Positions 9,552 to 21,879 of a DNA stretch of 64,000 nucleotides are shown in pieces. Position 1 is the first letter of the stretch, and every line of letters begins with the position of its first letter. Under the pieces are notes generated by a model. It was not told where the DNA came from. It worked only from the letters and a program-made list of their open reading frames with translations, and made no database searches. The position numbers and the translations under genes were made by a program. The stretch is from Phyllostachys edulis (lineage: Eukaryota; Streptophyta; Magnoliopsida; Poales; Poaceae). The DNA lies in assembly GCA_036346405.1 (NCBI GenBank), contig CM070562.1, forward strand, positions 105,724,999 through 105,788,998. The letters are read 5' to 3'.

Positions 9552-12423
9552 TTGTCCATGGAGACCGGTGCCGTGTTGGATGCCCCGAGCCCCGGCCTAG
9601 ATCTGATAGACTACGGCTCCTCGGGTGATGATAGTCCGGTTGTGACTTGCCAATCGCGCCTACGGCCAGATCTAGCTAGCTCCGGACAATCTTCCTCGTC
9701 AGGTACCATCTTGTGCTACAGTTGGGCTACACCAAACTCAACTCCGGCTACAGGTTTGAACTGCTGGGAGAAAGGGGATGCACGAATCTTGCCTTCCAAC
9801 GCTGCCGGCACGCCCCCAATGTGCGTCGCTGCAGCCCATGTCGCAGCCCCGTGCTCCCTAGTAACCTCTTGGGCAGTTCTCCTCAATTTCACCTGCTTTC
9901 TCGTTGCCTGGACAGTGTTAATGCCAAGAAAGGTTTGCCGGCTTGTCTCTTCTCACCAAGCGTGAATGAGGTGGGTGAAGGAAGTAATGTTGGCAGAGCA
10001 ATTGGGCATCCTGGTAATGGTTCACCTCCTTTGCTATGCAAATTGAATGCACAACCTTCTGCTTGGGTACAAAAAGCAAGACTCGCCGCTTTAATTAAAG
10101 ATACTCAGTCGAAGGCATTGGGTAGTTGGGAACTCACGGCTGGTGATCAAGGCAATCCCAGCAAGGCTGCGTCCAATGGGTAGGGTGGTTGGCGCAAAGT
10201 AATGCCACACTATTGGTGGCGAACTCGGCATGGGGCAGAGCCACTCTCAACTCGCCGCAATGAAGTCTTCACCAGCCGGCAAAGCGGCAATCTGGTTTTA
10301 TCCCCCCAGGTTCAGACACTTGTTTCAGGTGGCTGACCAAAGGCCATAGGATAGCGCCGTGCGGGTTTCCTATCCGCTGTCTTAGATGTAGAGCAAATGG
10401 TTATCGAGCTCGTCAGTGTCCTCAAAAACCAAGTCATTACCATCGCCTTCGTAATCCTCAGCCTCAAGCTCTACCCCTCTGTCATCTTCCACCAAAGCAA
10501 CAAGTAGCCAAAGCCTCCTGCTGCCCGTCCCAGTGCAGCATGGAGGACTATCCTGCTGGTCAGGCCATCAACAGGCCAGCAGAGGGTTTCTGCGCCCACA
10601 CCATCACCAGGATATGGAGGCTGAGCTCCTGCGCCTCCGTGACACGGCAGTCATCGTGTCAGTGGTGGGAGCTCGGCAAAATCTGCCGCCAAGCCTGGCA
10701 GCGAGGGCCATCCAAGTGAGGCTCCGCATCCCTCTGAGAGATATTCATGTCTCCGCTGTCTTCCTAAAGACTTCCTCCTAGAGTTTGATACTCAACGTCA
10801 ACATGACGCTGCTTTGGAGACAAGCTAATGCTCACTTGATGGCTTTCAGTTCCAATTTCAGCAATGGGACTACAAGGCTGACTCCCACCACAACATTTGG
10901 AGGTACCGTGTCCTCCTCTGCTTAGAGGGTGTATCGCTCTTTGCCTGGTGACCTTCTGTGGCTGAGCGCGTGGTGGGGGGGTGGCTACCAGTTTGAGTGT
11001 GGGGATGAGCTATCTCGGGAGAGGGAGCAGAGTGCCTCTATTTGGGCAGTGTGGGTGTGGGTTCGCGACCCTGATGCAATTCCGAAGAGCACCCACCTCA
11101 CGCCCCTCGATCCTCTAGTGGTGTTTGTCCATGACATAGACCAACCCTCCCCTATTGGCACTTCAAGGGAGGGCCATAGATACCGTGTGCTGGTGCATCT
11201 AAGTATCCTTGAAGACAACTCGACACATGGCCGCACTCCTACTGGCGGCCAGAATTTGGGCGACAATCCTGACGATCCTAAGGATGAGTTCCCCAAGCGG
11301 GACCATTTCTTCTAGACGGCGGGGGTTCCTGATGGAGTGGAGCGGCAACCAAGAAGGATGCCAGCTGATGTCCATTCGCGCTTGGGCCCAAGGTGCGACG
11401 ACGACGATAGAGATGATGATCGTAAAGACAGGGTGGGGAGCGACCAGCCCTACTATGAGGAACGCAACCGTGCGCTCGGCCGGGGCCGGGGACGGCCCAC
11501 GGCTCGTGGGGACTCCTCCCGTCAGGGGCCTCAAGGCCAGTGCTAGTCACGCTCACTTTTTGGTCGTTATAGGTGATGCGCCAGCGCAGACACCAGGGGC
11601 AGTTTGTGCGGTTGCAGTCGCACAAGATCACTGCCACGAAGGTATCACCTCTACAACAAGAGCATTAAGAGTCAAGCCACTCCAGAACCTTGCAAATCTC
11701 CTCTGGGGGTTGGGTGATGCAGCAGGACCCGGATGAGCACGACGGCACAGTGAAGGCACTTGGCGGTCTCCTGCTGGAACCAGAAGTGGAAGTCGACATC
11801 ACGGTTCATGTTCGTGTTGCACCAAACCTCCGTGAAGACCCTATGTTACTGGAGGCTGCCTTGGTGTGGAACCCGGCCAGGGACATTGAGAAGGTGGCGC
11901 CACCGACCAATGAACCTCCTGAGCCAATGTTATCCGAACCTTAGCAGGAGGATCAATCTGAGATTATGCTAGCCGAACCACATCAAGAGGATCTCACTGT
12001 TGCAGGAGCTTTGGAGGTTAGGGAGGCTGAGCTTCAGCTTCTTCCACTGCCTGGAGACCTTGCATGTTCCCGCCCAACCTCAGTCCTTGGCGTGCCATCA
12101 GCTAACTCCATCGCCTCGCTAGAGCCTCCCTTAGTTCGACGCAGTGGCCGCCTCGCAGCAAAAAAAAGATTGGCAGCTTTGATGTGGGTGCGGCAAGAAA
12201 GGCCTCTCTCTTGCTGGAAAAGAGGTTTGCAAGTGCTTCTGTGACCCAGAGCTTGACTGAGGCAGCAAAGGAGAGCTTTACCACCATCCTTAGTAACCCA
12301 TTGGACCTGGAAACCATGCAAGCCATCAAGGCTTTAGTGGGAGTTGACAGCACAGCTCAGGTGGACCTCCCAGCCATAGGGCTCACTGCTGAGGACCTCT
12401 CGGTGCTTGTCCAAGGACCATGA
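9552..12423 (+). pseudogene. LINE-1 ORF1 (gag-like, nucleic-acid binding) remnant
   Basis: Overlapping plus-strand fragments in different frames (for example 9552-9965, 9713-10183, 10929-11315, 11209-11736, 11966-12244 and 12184-12423) together have the length and composition of a plant LINE ORF1 protein. The middle is Arg-rich (about 11340-11540) and the C-terminus is Leu/Ala-rich. The only clear motif is the zinc-knuckle pair near 10321-10419. Multiple frame changes mean it cannot be read through. Confidence 0.7.
10321..10419 (+). other. Two mutated CCHC zinc knuckles in LINE-1 ORF1
   Basis: Reading from 10321, the first knuckle is CFRWLTKGHRIAPC, where the second Cys has become Trp. The second is CLRCRANGYRARQC, where the His has become Tyr. 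Spacing is otherwise the CX2CX4HX4C of plant LINE ORF1. Each knuckle has lost exactly one zinc ligand, consistent with decay. Confidence 0.8.
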
Positions 12424-12687
12424 GTAGTGTTGGTTTCTCCATGTTGTTTGCACTTTGGGTACCTTTCCTAGTAGGTAGTAACCTTGCAAGGTTCAGGCTC
12501 TATGGTAGTCCACCGTGCCTATCCCCTATTTGTATGGCACCAATAGCATATGGTGGTTCACAGTGCTAGTTAGGCATGGGTGTATTGTTCTTTTACAAGT
12601 GCCCTAAGTGCTTTGTACTAGTCAAGCATGTGAGAATATATATATATACTGCATGTTCCAGCCTCATCGCGGTGTTTTCTTCTTGTT

Positions 12688-15600
12688 TTTATGTCAAGAT
12701 CTTGCAAAATTTTAAACTAGAATGTGAGAGGCCTTAACGCTCCAGCACACAGATGCAGATTGTCCGGGAGCTGGTCACGGATACTTTGTGCTCTATATTT
12801 TGCTTGCAAGAAACAAACTTGCAGCGGTCACGCCCAACCTTGTAATCAAGATTGCAGGAGGAAGGCTCAAAGGCATGGTATACAAACCGGCTGACAAAAC
12901 TAGGGGAGGTATAATGGTTTGCTAGGATCAATCACTATTGCAAATGGATAACCCGCTCATCCTAAACAGGTCCATCACACTGAGGGTAAAACCGCAAGAC
13001 GATGCTCCTCCTTGGTCCTTAACTGCCGTGTATGGCCCACATACCGATCAGCAAAAACAAGCTTTCCTTGAGGAGATGCATGGTGGGATCGATGGGCTAT
13101 GGCTGATAATTGGTGATTTCAATCTTATTTATCAAGCTTCTGATAAGAACAATCTGAACTTGAATCAAAGGCGAATGGGGCAGTTCAAAGTGGCAATTAA
13201 TCATTGTGAGTTAAAAGAGATCCATCTTCAAGACTGCAGGTTCACCTGGTCCATTGGCCAACGCAATCCAACTTTGGAAAGGATTGACAAAGCACTGTGT
13301 AACTTGCAATGGGACTTAGCATACCCGGATTCCTTGTTGCGATCACTCTCATTGTCAATCTCCGATCACTGTCCCCTACTAATCTCCGGTTTAGAACAAT
13401 AGAGCTCCCAAAAGATTCACCTTCAAAAACTTTTGGTCATTGTGAGTTACAAGAGGCAGATCCATCTAGAGGTGGTCCTTGGTGACTACAAAACTCAGAC
13501 AAAGCACAAGAACAACGTCAGCTCTCCTAGGAAGAACATGAACTATGCAAAGAGCTCAAGCTTAGTATCCTGTGATTAGCGGCCATACAAAGGATGAAAT
13601 GAAAACAACGCTCTAGGCTAAATTGGCTACGGTTAGGCGACGCAAATTCAAAATTCTTCCATTTAAAAGCAAACTTAGAAGAAGGAAGAAACTAATTCAT
13701 ACCTTAAGGCATCAAGGTAGCACATTCATACTACACTCGAGAGGAGGAGGCTTTGGCCAAGCACTACACAGAGATTTTAGGCACTGCAAACCGGCGACAC
13801 ATACCTTCTACTAGGATCTTCTGGGCTTGAAAGAGTTGTCGGTCAACGCCTCTACCGATCTGGACCGGCCCTTCACTAAGCTGGAAATCAAGGCAGCAAC
13901 TAATGAAATGCCGATAGATAAAGCGTTGGGTCCGGATGGGTACACCTGGATATTTTTTAGAGCAAGCTAGGAAACCATAAAAGAGACCGTCCTACCTGTG
14001 TTTCAAAAAGTGTACACCCTGAATGGCGTACATTTCAAGAAAATAAACACGGCTAACATAATACCCCCTCCAAAAAAGGACCAGGCAATCGAGATCTCCA
14101 AATTCAGGCCGATTAGCCTAATCCATAGCATTGTCAAGATTCTATCGAAGATGCTCTCCACCAGGCTCTCGAAATACATGGATGACCTTGTTTCCGCAAG
14201 CCAAAGCATGTTCGTAAAAAAGCGAACTATACAAGATAATTTCCTTTACGTGCAAAACATTGTCAGGAGCTATCATCGGTCCAGGACACCAATTTTCTTG
14301 TTCAAATTCGATATTGCGAAGGATTTTGACTCCGTCTCATGGCCATATATGCTAGACATGTTGCACCGCAGGGGGTTTGGCAGCCGATGGAGGGCATGGA
14401 TTGTGATGCTGCTTGGTACATCAACCTCGAAGATTGTATTAAATGGCATTCAGGGACCAATCATAAGGCACCAGTGCGGGGTGCACAGGGGGATTGTCTG
14501 TCACCTTACTTGTTTATCTTGGCAATTGACGCTCTTCACTGTATTCTGGACAGGCAGATCAACATGGATGGCTGGCGCCTCTTGATGAGAGATTAATGAA
14601 AGCAAGATTGACTATGTATGTGGATGATGCAATGATCTTCCTGTCACTAACTAAGGAAGACGTTGACAACCTAAAGAGATCTTGTAGATTTTCGGGGAGG
14701 TAACAGGGCTAATCATAAATATATACAAAAGCATCGTCATACCAATCCAGTGTTAGTCGCTTCATCTAGATGATATTTTGGAAAACTTCCCGACTACTCG
14801 TTTGCAGCTACCGAGTAACTATCTTGGTCTTTCACTATCCTGGCGCAAATCGGGAAGATATAGTTCCAGCCTCTTTTGGACAAGGTACAAGCTAGATTAA
14901 GCGGATACAAGAGGAACATGTTATCTCGAGCAGGGAGACTTGTGGTGCTAAATGCGGTCATCTCATCCATACTAATATACCATCAGACAACAATAGAGCT
15001 TCCGACCTAGGTCATAAAGCAAATAGACAAGCGACGAAGAGCTTGGTTCTGAACTAGGGAGGACACCTGCTTTGGTGGGAAATGTTGGGTAAATTGAAGC
15101 AGGGTGTGTCGACCAAAAAAGTTCGGCGGGCTAGGTGTTGGCCCCAGAGCCTTTTAGTCGTGCACTTCATCTCCGATGGCTATGGTATCAATGGAAGGCG
15201 CCGGAAAAGCAATGGAATATGATGCCATTGCCGATAACAGAGACTTACTAGGCCTTGTTTTGGGCATCTACAACGATAAGCATTGGCAATGGGGATAAAG
15301 CAAATTTCTGGAAAGACAAGTGGGTAGGTACAAGGCCACTGAAAGAACTAGCTTGAAACTATTTCGCATTGTAGCAAGGAAAAATCGAACGGTGCAAGAC
15401 GCAATGCATGGAGAAAAATGGGTAGGCGACTTGAGGAAAAGAATTACCACTCATCTACTGCAGGATTTTGTCAAAATTTATTCCATAATTCGTCAGGTCA
15501 CGCTATCTCAAAACGAGGACGATATAACTTGGAAATGGACAGTCTCAGGTGACTACTCAGCCAAGACGACTTACGACGTGCAATTCTTGGGGGCGGTGGA

Positions 15601-16144
15601 GGCTCCGTTCCAAAAGCTAATTTGGAACATCTGGGCACCACAAAAATGCAAAATTTCCACATGGATTCTTGTCCAACACCGGCTACCGACTGCAGATGTC
15701 CTTACCAATCGTCATATGCAAAACGATCACTGATGTCCCTTATGTACAAACAACCCGGAAACACCTATGCACCTGTTCGTTGAGTGTTCCTTTGCTAGGC
15801 AGTTTTGGTCGCTAGTGGCCGCATGGGCGTAGTGAGCTAACCTAAATCCCTCACATTGGATACCACGACAAAAAATGGTTGACTGGTGGACAAACATCTT
15901 CCATTCTTGGCATGGAAACTATAAAAAAGGCCAAGCCTCGTTGATAGTCCTTATCCTATGGCACATTTGGAAAGAAACAAACATGCGGATTTTTCAACAT
16001 CGCAGGCAGACACCAATGGGGCTGCTTTCAATATGCAAAGATGAAGCCTGGGCGCAGACGCAAAGCGGAGCCATCAAGCTACAGACCTATCTGTCTGCCA
16101 AGTGGGGAGGATATTCATGTCAGAGGACCGACATAAGCAAGTGA
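12688..16144 (+). pseudogene. LINE-1 ORF2 remnant (endonuclease, reverse transcriptase, zf-RVT)
   Basis: The endonuclease begins near 12700, where the conserved N-W-N-V-R-G-L-N block has a stop in place of its Trp (TAG); CLQET follows, then ORF 12938-13402 with GDFN and SDHCPL. The reverse transcriptase starts near 14000. RPISL, the FDIAKDFDSV motif, a QGDCLSPYLF block in another frame (14339-14596) and YVDD at 14616-14627 are all recognisable. A zf-RVT-like region with APQKCKISTW lies at 15320-15733. Frame changes separate nearly every block. The catalytic Asp residues of FDIA and YVDD survive, but no translatable polyprotein does. Confidence 0.88.
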
Positions 16145-16630
16145 GCCCTAAGGATTCTCACACCAGAGGACCGACATGTGCCCTGAGGGGATTTGGGCCT
16201 CTTGTTTGAGTGTCCTTTGGGATGAACATCTTTCTGCTGTTGTTTTTCTTTCTTTCTTCTTCTCCTTTTTCTTCTCTTTTCTTCTTTTTTGTTTCTCTTT
16301 TATTTCTTTGCTATTCTGTTTCTTGTTGTATGTGACTTTCTACTATTTTTAATGCAATAATGGCATTCTTGCTGTTTCCTCGAAAAAAACAACCATATTC
16401 ACAGGAGAAAAAGAGCAAACTTGTTGTAAAGAATGAAATAACCCTGCCTTCCCTTTCAGTTCGATTCAAACAACATATCTACAAGATTCCAGGTGATCTA
16501 CTTACTTTGGAGTTTGGAGCTCAAATACTATGTCCATCAACCACAAACAAACCCAAGACAATTCAGAATGACCAAAGTACCAAACCACACCTAGCTGCCC
16601 AGAAGCTAGCATCCGCTTCAGGCACTTCAA

Positions 16631-16933
16631 TTAATCCTCACGGTTAGCCCAGCGGCGCGACGACGACGACAAGGACGGCGAAGGCGAAGGCGAAGGCGAA
16701 GGCGAGGGCGAGGGCTCGTCGGTGCCGACGGGGACGTCGGAGAGCGGCGCCAGCACGCGCCTCACGCTCATGGACCGCATCGGCCGGAAGCTCAGGGACC
16801 TCAGCTTGTTGTCCTTGGAGAAGACGTTCGACGACTTGCGGAGGATCAGGTAAACCAATCCCTGGACGAGCACGAACACGGCAACCTTGGTGAGCGCGTC
16901 GCGGAGCTCCGGCGAGATGAAGGTCGCTTCCAT
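16631..16933 (-). CDS. Small single-pass membrane protein, 100 aa
   Basis: A single-exon frame from ATG at 16933 to TAA at 16631. The acidic N-terminus (MEATFISPELRD) precedes one hydrophobic segment at about 14-31 (VAVFVLVQGLVYLIL). A basic, Ser-rich stretch with RSLSFRPMRSMSVRRV follows, then a Pro-Ser dipeptide run at about 74-88 and a Ser/Arg tail. It resembles small plant-specific membrane proteins of unknown function; I do not recognise a named family. A TATA box on the same strand (17070-17079) and the absence of frame damage support a real gene. The Pro-Ser run is encoded by a hexanucleotide repeat and may vary in length. It sits 230 bp beyond the 3' end of LINE-1. Confidence 0.75.
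   Translation of the reverse strand: MEATFISPELRDALTKVAVFVLVQGLVYLILRKSSNVFSKDNKLRSLSFRPMRSMSVRRVLAPLSDVPVGTDEPSPSPSPSPSPSPSLSSSSRRWANRED
16677..16713. repeat. (GGCGAA/GGCGAG)n hexanucleotide repeat inside a coding region
   Basis: About six tandem units. On the minus strand they encode the Ser-Pro dipeptide run of the 100-aa membrane protein. Confidence 0.9.
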
Positions 16934-17069
16934 GGCTACCGGCGGCGAGAAGAGAGGTTGGCGAAGGAGATGCGTTTGTGTGTGTGTATGCGCCGCGTAT
17001 GGCTTGTGAGAGATCAGGTTAACAATCTGTGAGTTGGCAGTAGTACCAGTCTTTGCTTGCTTGCTTGCT

Positions 17070-17079
17070 TTATATAGAG
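17070..17079 (-). promoter_or_regulatory. TATA box of the small membrane-protein gene
   Basis: Minus-strand CTATATAAAG lies about 137 bp upstream of the ATG at 16933, a normal plant distance allowing for a leader of about 100 nt. A (TTGC)4 run lies directly beside it at 17053-17069. Confidence 0.65.
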
Positions 17080-17080
17080 T

Positions 17081-18985
17081 TATTGACTTCTCGTGGCTTG
17101 AGTTCGTGCCATGTGCGCTTGCGAGTGGCTGTTATTTTTCTTGGTCGTGTACGCAAGCCGTGAAGTGTTTTTGGTTTCGTAGGCATCTTCGGTTCTGATT
17201 GATTGGTTTGCTTTGTAAGGAAGGAAGGTGTGCAGTTGTGGAAGAAGTCTATCTAGTCTTTGTCCTTCACGTTTTCTTTTTGCTAATCTGGACCGCTTGA
17301 TGTGCTGTCGTTATGTTGCGATCTTTGATCATTGGGTTAGTTTGACTTGGGGACGTCTGCCGTGTCTGAAGGCTGGCTGCTAAGAGTACTTGGACGGCTT
17401 GGTTAAGAAAGTGACGGGTGACATTGCATTCTGATTCGATCTCCGGCTAGATAGGAGTAATGACTTGGGAGCGGTGGTTTTTAATACACAAACGTAATTA
17501 ACAATTAGATCGAGCACGTTTCTTTGGGGTGCAAGGCTTGGTTGATTAATCTCCGAAGAGCAGATAAGTAGTAAACAAGGCTCGATCGTTTGGCCTTGTC
17601 TCCGCATCTCATTTTCGCCGCAGAAGATGAAAATAATACTTTGGATCAAAGTGCAAACCATCGGGTTGAAACGATGATGATTCCAGGAGAAATGCCATAC
17701 GCCCGTTGGAATGTTTTGAGGTGCGCGCCTCGTAGCAAGACGAACGTGCAAAACGAAAACGACGTTGCTATTCTAGAATCTTGACCGCACCGATGCATCC
17801 CCAATTCCCCATAACATGACAGGCTCATCTTCGCCGATCGATTCCCAGATGTCAAAAGAAAAACCATCTAGTCGTGAGAACCTTCTTGGGCTCAACATTC
17901 CATGTGCCACTTTGATTTGCTTGGATAATTCAGAAGAAAACGCAGTGTTAGCTAAAAGAACATGGAAGCCCTTATTTTCTTGCCTGCTGAAGCAAGCGCC
18001 GCGCGACGGCACCGACTAAGGCCAGCTCAAGCGCGCCAGCTAGTTTTCTTCCTGACGCGGTTTGCAAGCCAAGCAAGCGTGCGATGGCATAAACGGTTAA
18101 CCGGCGCATCGATCCCAGCTTGTTTGATTGCTTGACTTGTCGTAAGCGGTGCCTAAAATGCTAGTGCAGCACATGAACGTGCCGTCTGGTCTCGGTGTGG
18201 CCACCGATTCACTTGCTGAGTCATGAGGGGATGGCGCAGAGATATACGATCGTGCAAAATGGTCGTTGTGAATGCCAAAGTACCAGCCAAGATTCATGAG
18301 TTGAAGCTAACGTTTGGGATGTAGGGCTGATTTCTGCTTAAGTAGTACCGTATTTGAGATTTGATGTGACGCATGATATAAGGTCATGAATTATAGAGGA
18401 TAAATTTAAGTGCTCTGTTGAAGCTGGTATACAACATACTATTTTCCGTACGTACACTAACGTTATGTGGTATGCAAGACTTTTGTTGATTTATTTAGAA
18501 ATTAGACCGTTTCATGTGAAACTCATACGAATTTTATGTAGTCTTTATGCGTTCTAAACATGTATGGGCTCCGTTGCTTGATTTGAATCACATCACATCA
18601 CGAAAAAAAAAGCCCTTGCCTGTTCGTTCCGTGAAAGATATGTCCCCTCGGTCCACAAGGCCACAACATAAGCATTCTCTTGAGACTGTGCGAACGGGCC
18701 CACCTGCAAGCCTGTACTATTCTTCACGGCTTCTTACACCCTGGGATTCGACACGCACCCTATTCCCCTCGTCAGTCGAAGCTTTGCAATCGCGTGGAAG
18801 AGATGGCGGCCATTGGCGGACCAGGTTTTTTTAGTATGAGTGTTTGGACTTTAGAGTTAGGTTATTCAGATATATCAATACTAGTACATCGATATCATGA
18901 AATATCATCTCTCTAAAAACATTGATACGACGATACATGTATATATAAAAAATACAAAAAAAATAGAAATTAATGATTTCATATA
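17081..18985. other. Intergenic, no gene recognised
   Basis: Upstream flank of the small membrane-protein gene. Several ORFs of 60-120 codons exist on both strands (for example minus 17380-17751 and plus 18547-18834), but none has a domain, splice context or codon pattern I can support. The last 100 bp are A-rich up to the LINE-2 border. Confidence 0.4.
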
Positions 18986-21879
18986 AGGAAAGGGGTTATC
19001 TCTCATTTGGTTCCTGGTGAGGTACCCATCCTTCAATATGCAAATGACACGGTGATCATGATAGATTATGAGAATGACAGTTTTTTGCACTTAAAGTTGT
19101 TTGCTTTACTGTTTTGAATGGATGTCGGGTTTGAAAATTAATTATCATAAGAGTGAAGTCTATGTTTTGGAGGTGGATAATGAGGAGGCCAATAGAGTAG
19201 CTAACATGTTTGACTGTAAGCTGGCCCATTTCCCTATGACTTACTTGGGGATAGTAGTGGGGGATCAACATGTTGGTATGAAAGTGGCTGAGATTGCGGT
19301 TAATAAATTGCATAAAAGGCTTGACAATTGGAGGAATAAATTGCTTTCTTCAGGAGGAAGATTAATTCTGGTCAATAGCAGCTTAAGCAGCCTGCCTATT
19401 TACACCATGGGTTTCTACAGATTTGGTGAAGATGTGCATAAAAAGATGGATTCTATTAGCTCTCGTTTCTTTTGGAGGGGTGCTAGGGACAAGTTTAAGT
19501 ATCACATGGTAAATTAGGGGCGGTCTGCACTCCAAGGATTTGTTTGGGGGGGGGGTAGGGATCATTAATACAAGGGTCATGAATGATTGCCTTTTGGCAA
19601 AATGGATTTGGAAAATTAAATCAGTTAAAAATGAACTTTGGTTTAGAATTGTTAAAGCTAAGTATTTCCCAAGGGGTGCTTTCAGAGATGCTAAAGTTTA
19701 CAAAGGTTCCCAATTCTGAAAGAGTGTGCAGAAGGTTAAGCCCCTGTTTAATAAGGGTGCAACTTACAAGATTGGTAACATGTGTAGTATTTCCTTTTGG
19801 GAGGATGTGTGGCTTGGGGTTTGTAACGCTCGTCCCGAGGCCACCCGAGTGGTCCCCCTAGATCAACCAGAAAGTCTATCAGGACCTCCCAAAAGATCCA
19901 GCAGAACCACTCGAGAGGACCTCCAGGACCGCCCAGGAGGTCCAGTAGGACCACTCGGAGATCCTGGGAGTGTCCTCGAGGAGGTAGTGGAGCCAGGGAG
20001 CACCCCGAAAACCTCCCACGGCCAAACCAGGGGAGGTCGTGGAGGGCTGAGGTCTCCTCAAGACCTCCCACGACCAAACCTGAGGTGGTCGTGGAGGACT
20101 GGGATCACTCCAAGGTCCTCTGTGCAACCGAGCTAGTCCTAAGGATCAACAGCTAGCTCACACAGTAACAAAAGTGGTAACATTTCTTCAGCGTAAGCTT
20201 TATTAATATCAACAAAGTTAATTACAAAGGGAGGCTTACAAGCCAACAAACCAAATCACAACGGAAGATAAACAAGAAGGCCATCCGATACACCACAGTA
20301 ATCGGCTGGAGGGCGCATCCTAGTCGTCCAAAACCTCTAGGTCCACAGCAAGGTCACCTCAAGGCTTTATTTTCCTGCTCAATAAGAATATTAAGCAAGA
20401 GTGAGCACAACAACCGTGCTCGCAAGTTATACCCGTCAAATAATAGAATGACATGCATAAATGGATATCTCAAAGGAAGGCATAATATGGTTGATTTGCA
20501 TAAAGCCAAGTTTATTTCAAATACAAGTACTAAGTTCCAAGGAAGATAACAATAATTAAAATTCATTTTCTAAATCTCAGTTTTCAGTTAGATAACATTC
20601 ATCACAAGTGGTGAAGGATACCCTCTTGTCACAAGGCTCCCTGCCAAAACCCATTTGGATAGGGATCCAAAACAGTTTAACAAAACCATTTTAAAGCCAA
20701 AACCAACATCTAACTTGGAGCAGTTTTGTCAGCATGTCCTTAACCGCGGACACGGCTATTCGAATAGTTTTCACTCTGCAAAGGTGTACAGCTTTACCCA
20801 CATGAGATAATCAACTTATACTGTCCGCCCACACACTTCCAAAGGTGTGTGACTAAGAGATTATCACAAGGCCTTTACAGTGCATCATTCCACCGCAGTC
20901 CCCCATCGCTAAGGTTTCGCTTCCATTTGATACAAACCCGTCGGAAAAGCCCCCTCTTGCATGCCATGGATTAAAACATTTAGACAACATTGGTCTTTTG
21001 GCAGTAAGATATCCCAAAACAAGAATTTTAGTTTAAGCATGTCTAAGCTCAAAGTTTAGCAACATATGCTGGTCCATACTAATGTACCAACCAGCCTTTA
21101 CTACAGTGTCAAGGGGTAATCAATTCAATAGTCAAGATTGGTTGTACAAAGGAATTAGGAGTAACTACAAAGTTAAAACAGGGATTGAAATACTTGAATT
21201 GAAATAAGCATGCAATAATTTTGGAAACATAACTTAAATAATTTGAGATCTTGGGTGCGATATGATCAAGAGTGTAACTTGCCTCCTGGCTTGAAAGCTT
21301 CAAGGGATCACTTCCTCATAGAGCTCGGGCTCTCTCGAGACGTCGAGGTCTACGTGAACAAAACAAAGCGTAATCAAAAAAGCAACGAAATAAGATCCAA
21401 AGAACTCCAAACGAACCAAATAGCAAAGAACAGAGCAGGAGAACTAAGGAAGGGCTCTCAGGAGGAGGTCCAAGGTGCTGGCCGAAGGAGGTCCGATGGA
21501 TTGGAGAAGAGGCCCTGAGAGCCGGTCGGAGAAGATCAGCAATTTGGAGGGAGGTCCAAGAACTGGTCGGGTGAGCAAAGAGAGCTGAAATGGGGAAAAG
21601 GTAAAGATGAAGGGCTGCCCAAGCTTATATGGCCAGAACCGCTGGGAGGCCCAAGGACAAATGAGGTCAAGAGCAGGTGAAGAAAAAGATGGGAGCTGGT
21701 AGAGGAGATGACAAAAGAGGGTACGGGTGCTGCAAAGAGGTGATAGCATTTAATGTGACACAACAGGCATTAAATGTGCGAAGACTTTTGGGCCACAAGG
21801 ACATATGGAAAGAGGAAAAAAAATGAGCGGGACTGACAAATGGGGCCAGTCAGAGCTCAGGTGAGAGGTCCTGTGAAGA

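Larger units (their letters stand above)
9395..16387 (+). mobile_element. Full-length but degenerate L1-type LINE (LINE-1 of this window)
   Basis: An approximately 7.0-kb non-LTR retrotransposon lies between the thioredoxin-like gene and the small membrane-protein gene. Both ends are fixed by a perfect 14-bp target duplication, AACAACCATATTCA, at 9381-9394 and 16388-16401. The 3' copy follows directly on a short A-run. The order is a GC-rich leader, an ORF1 remnant with two zinc knuckles, then ORF2 with endonuclease, reverse transcriptase and zf-RVT regions. Every ORF is broken by frameshifts and stops, so the copy is inactive. The bare A-run without a long poly(A) tail is usual for plant LINEs. 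Confidence 0.93.
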
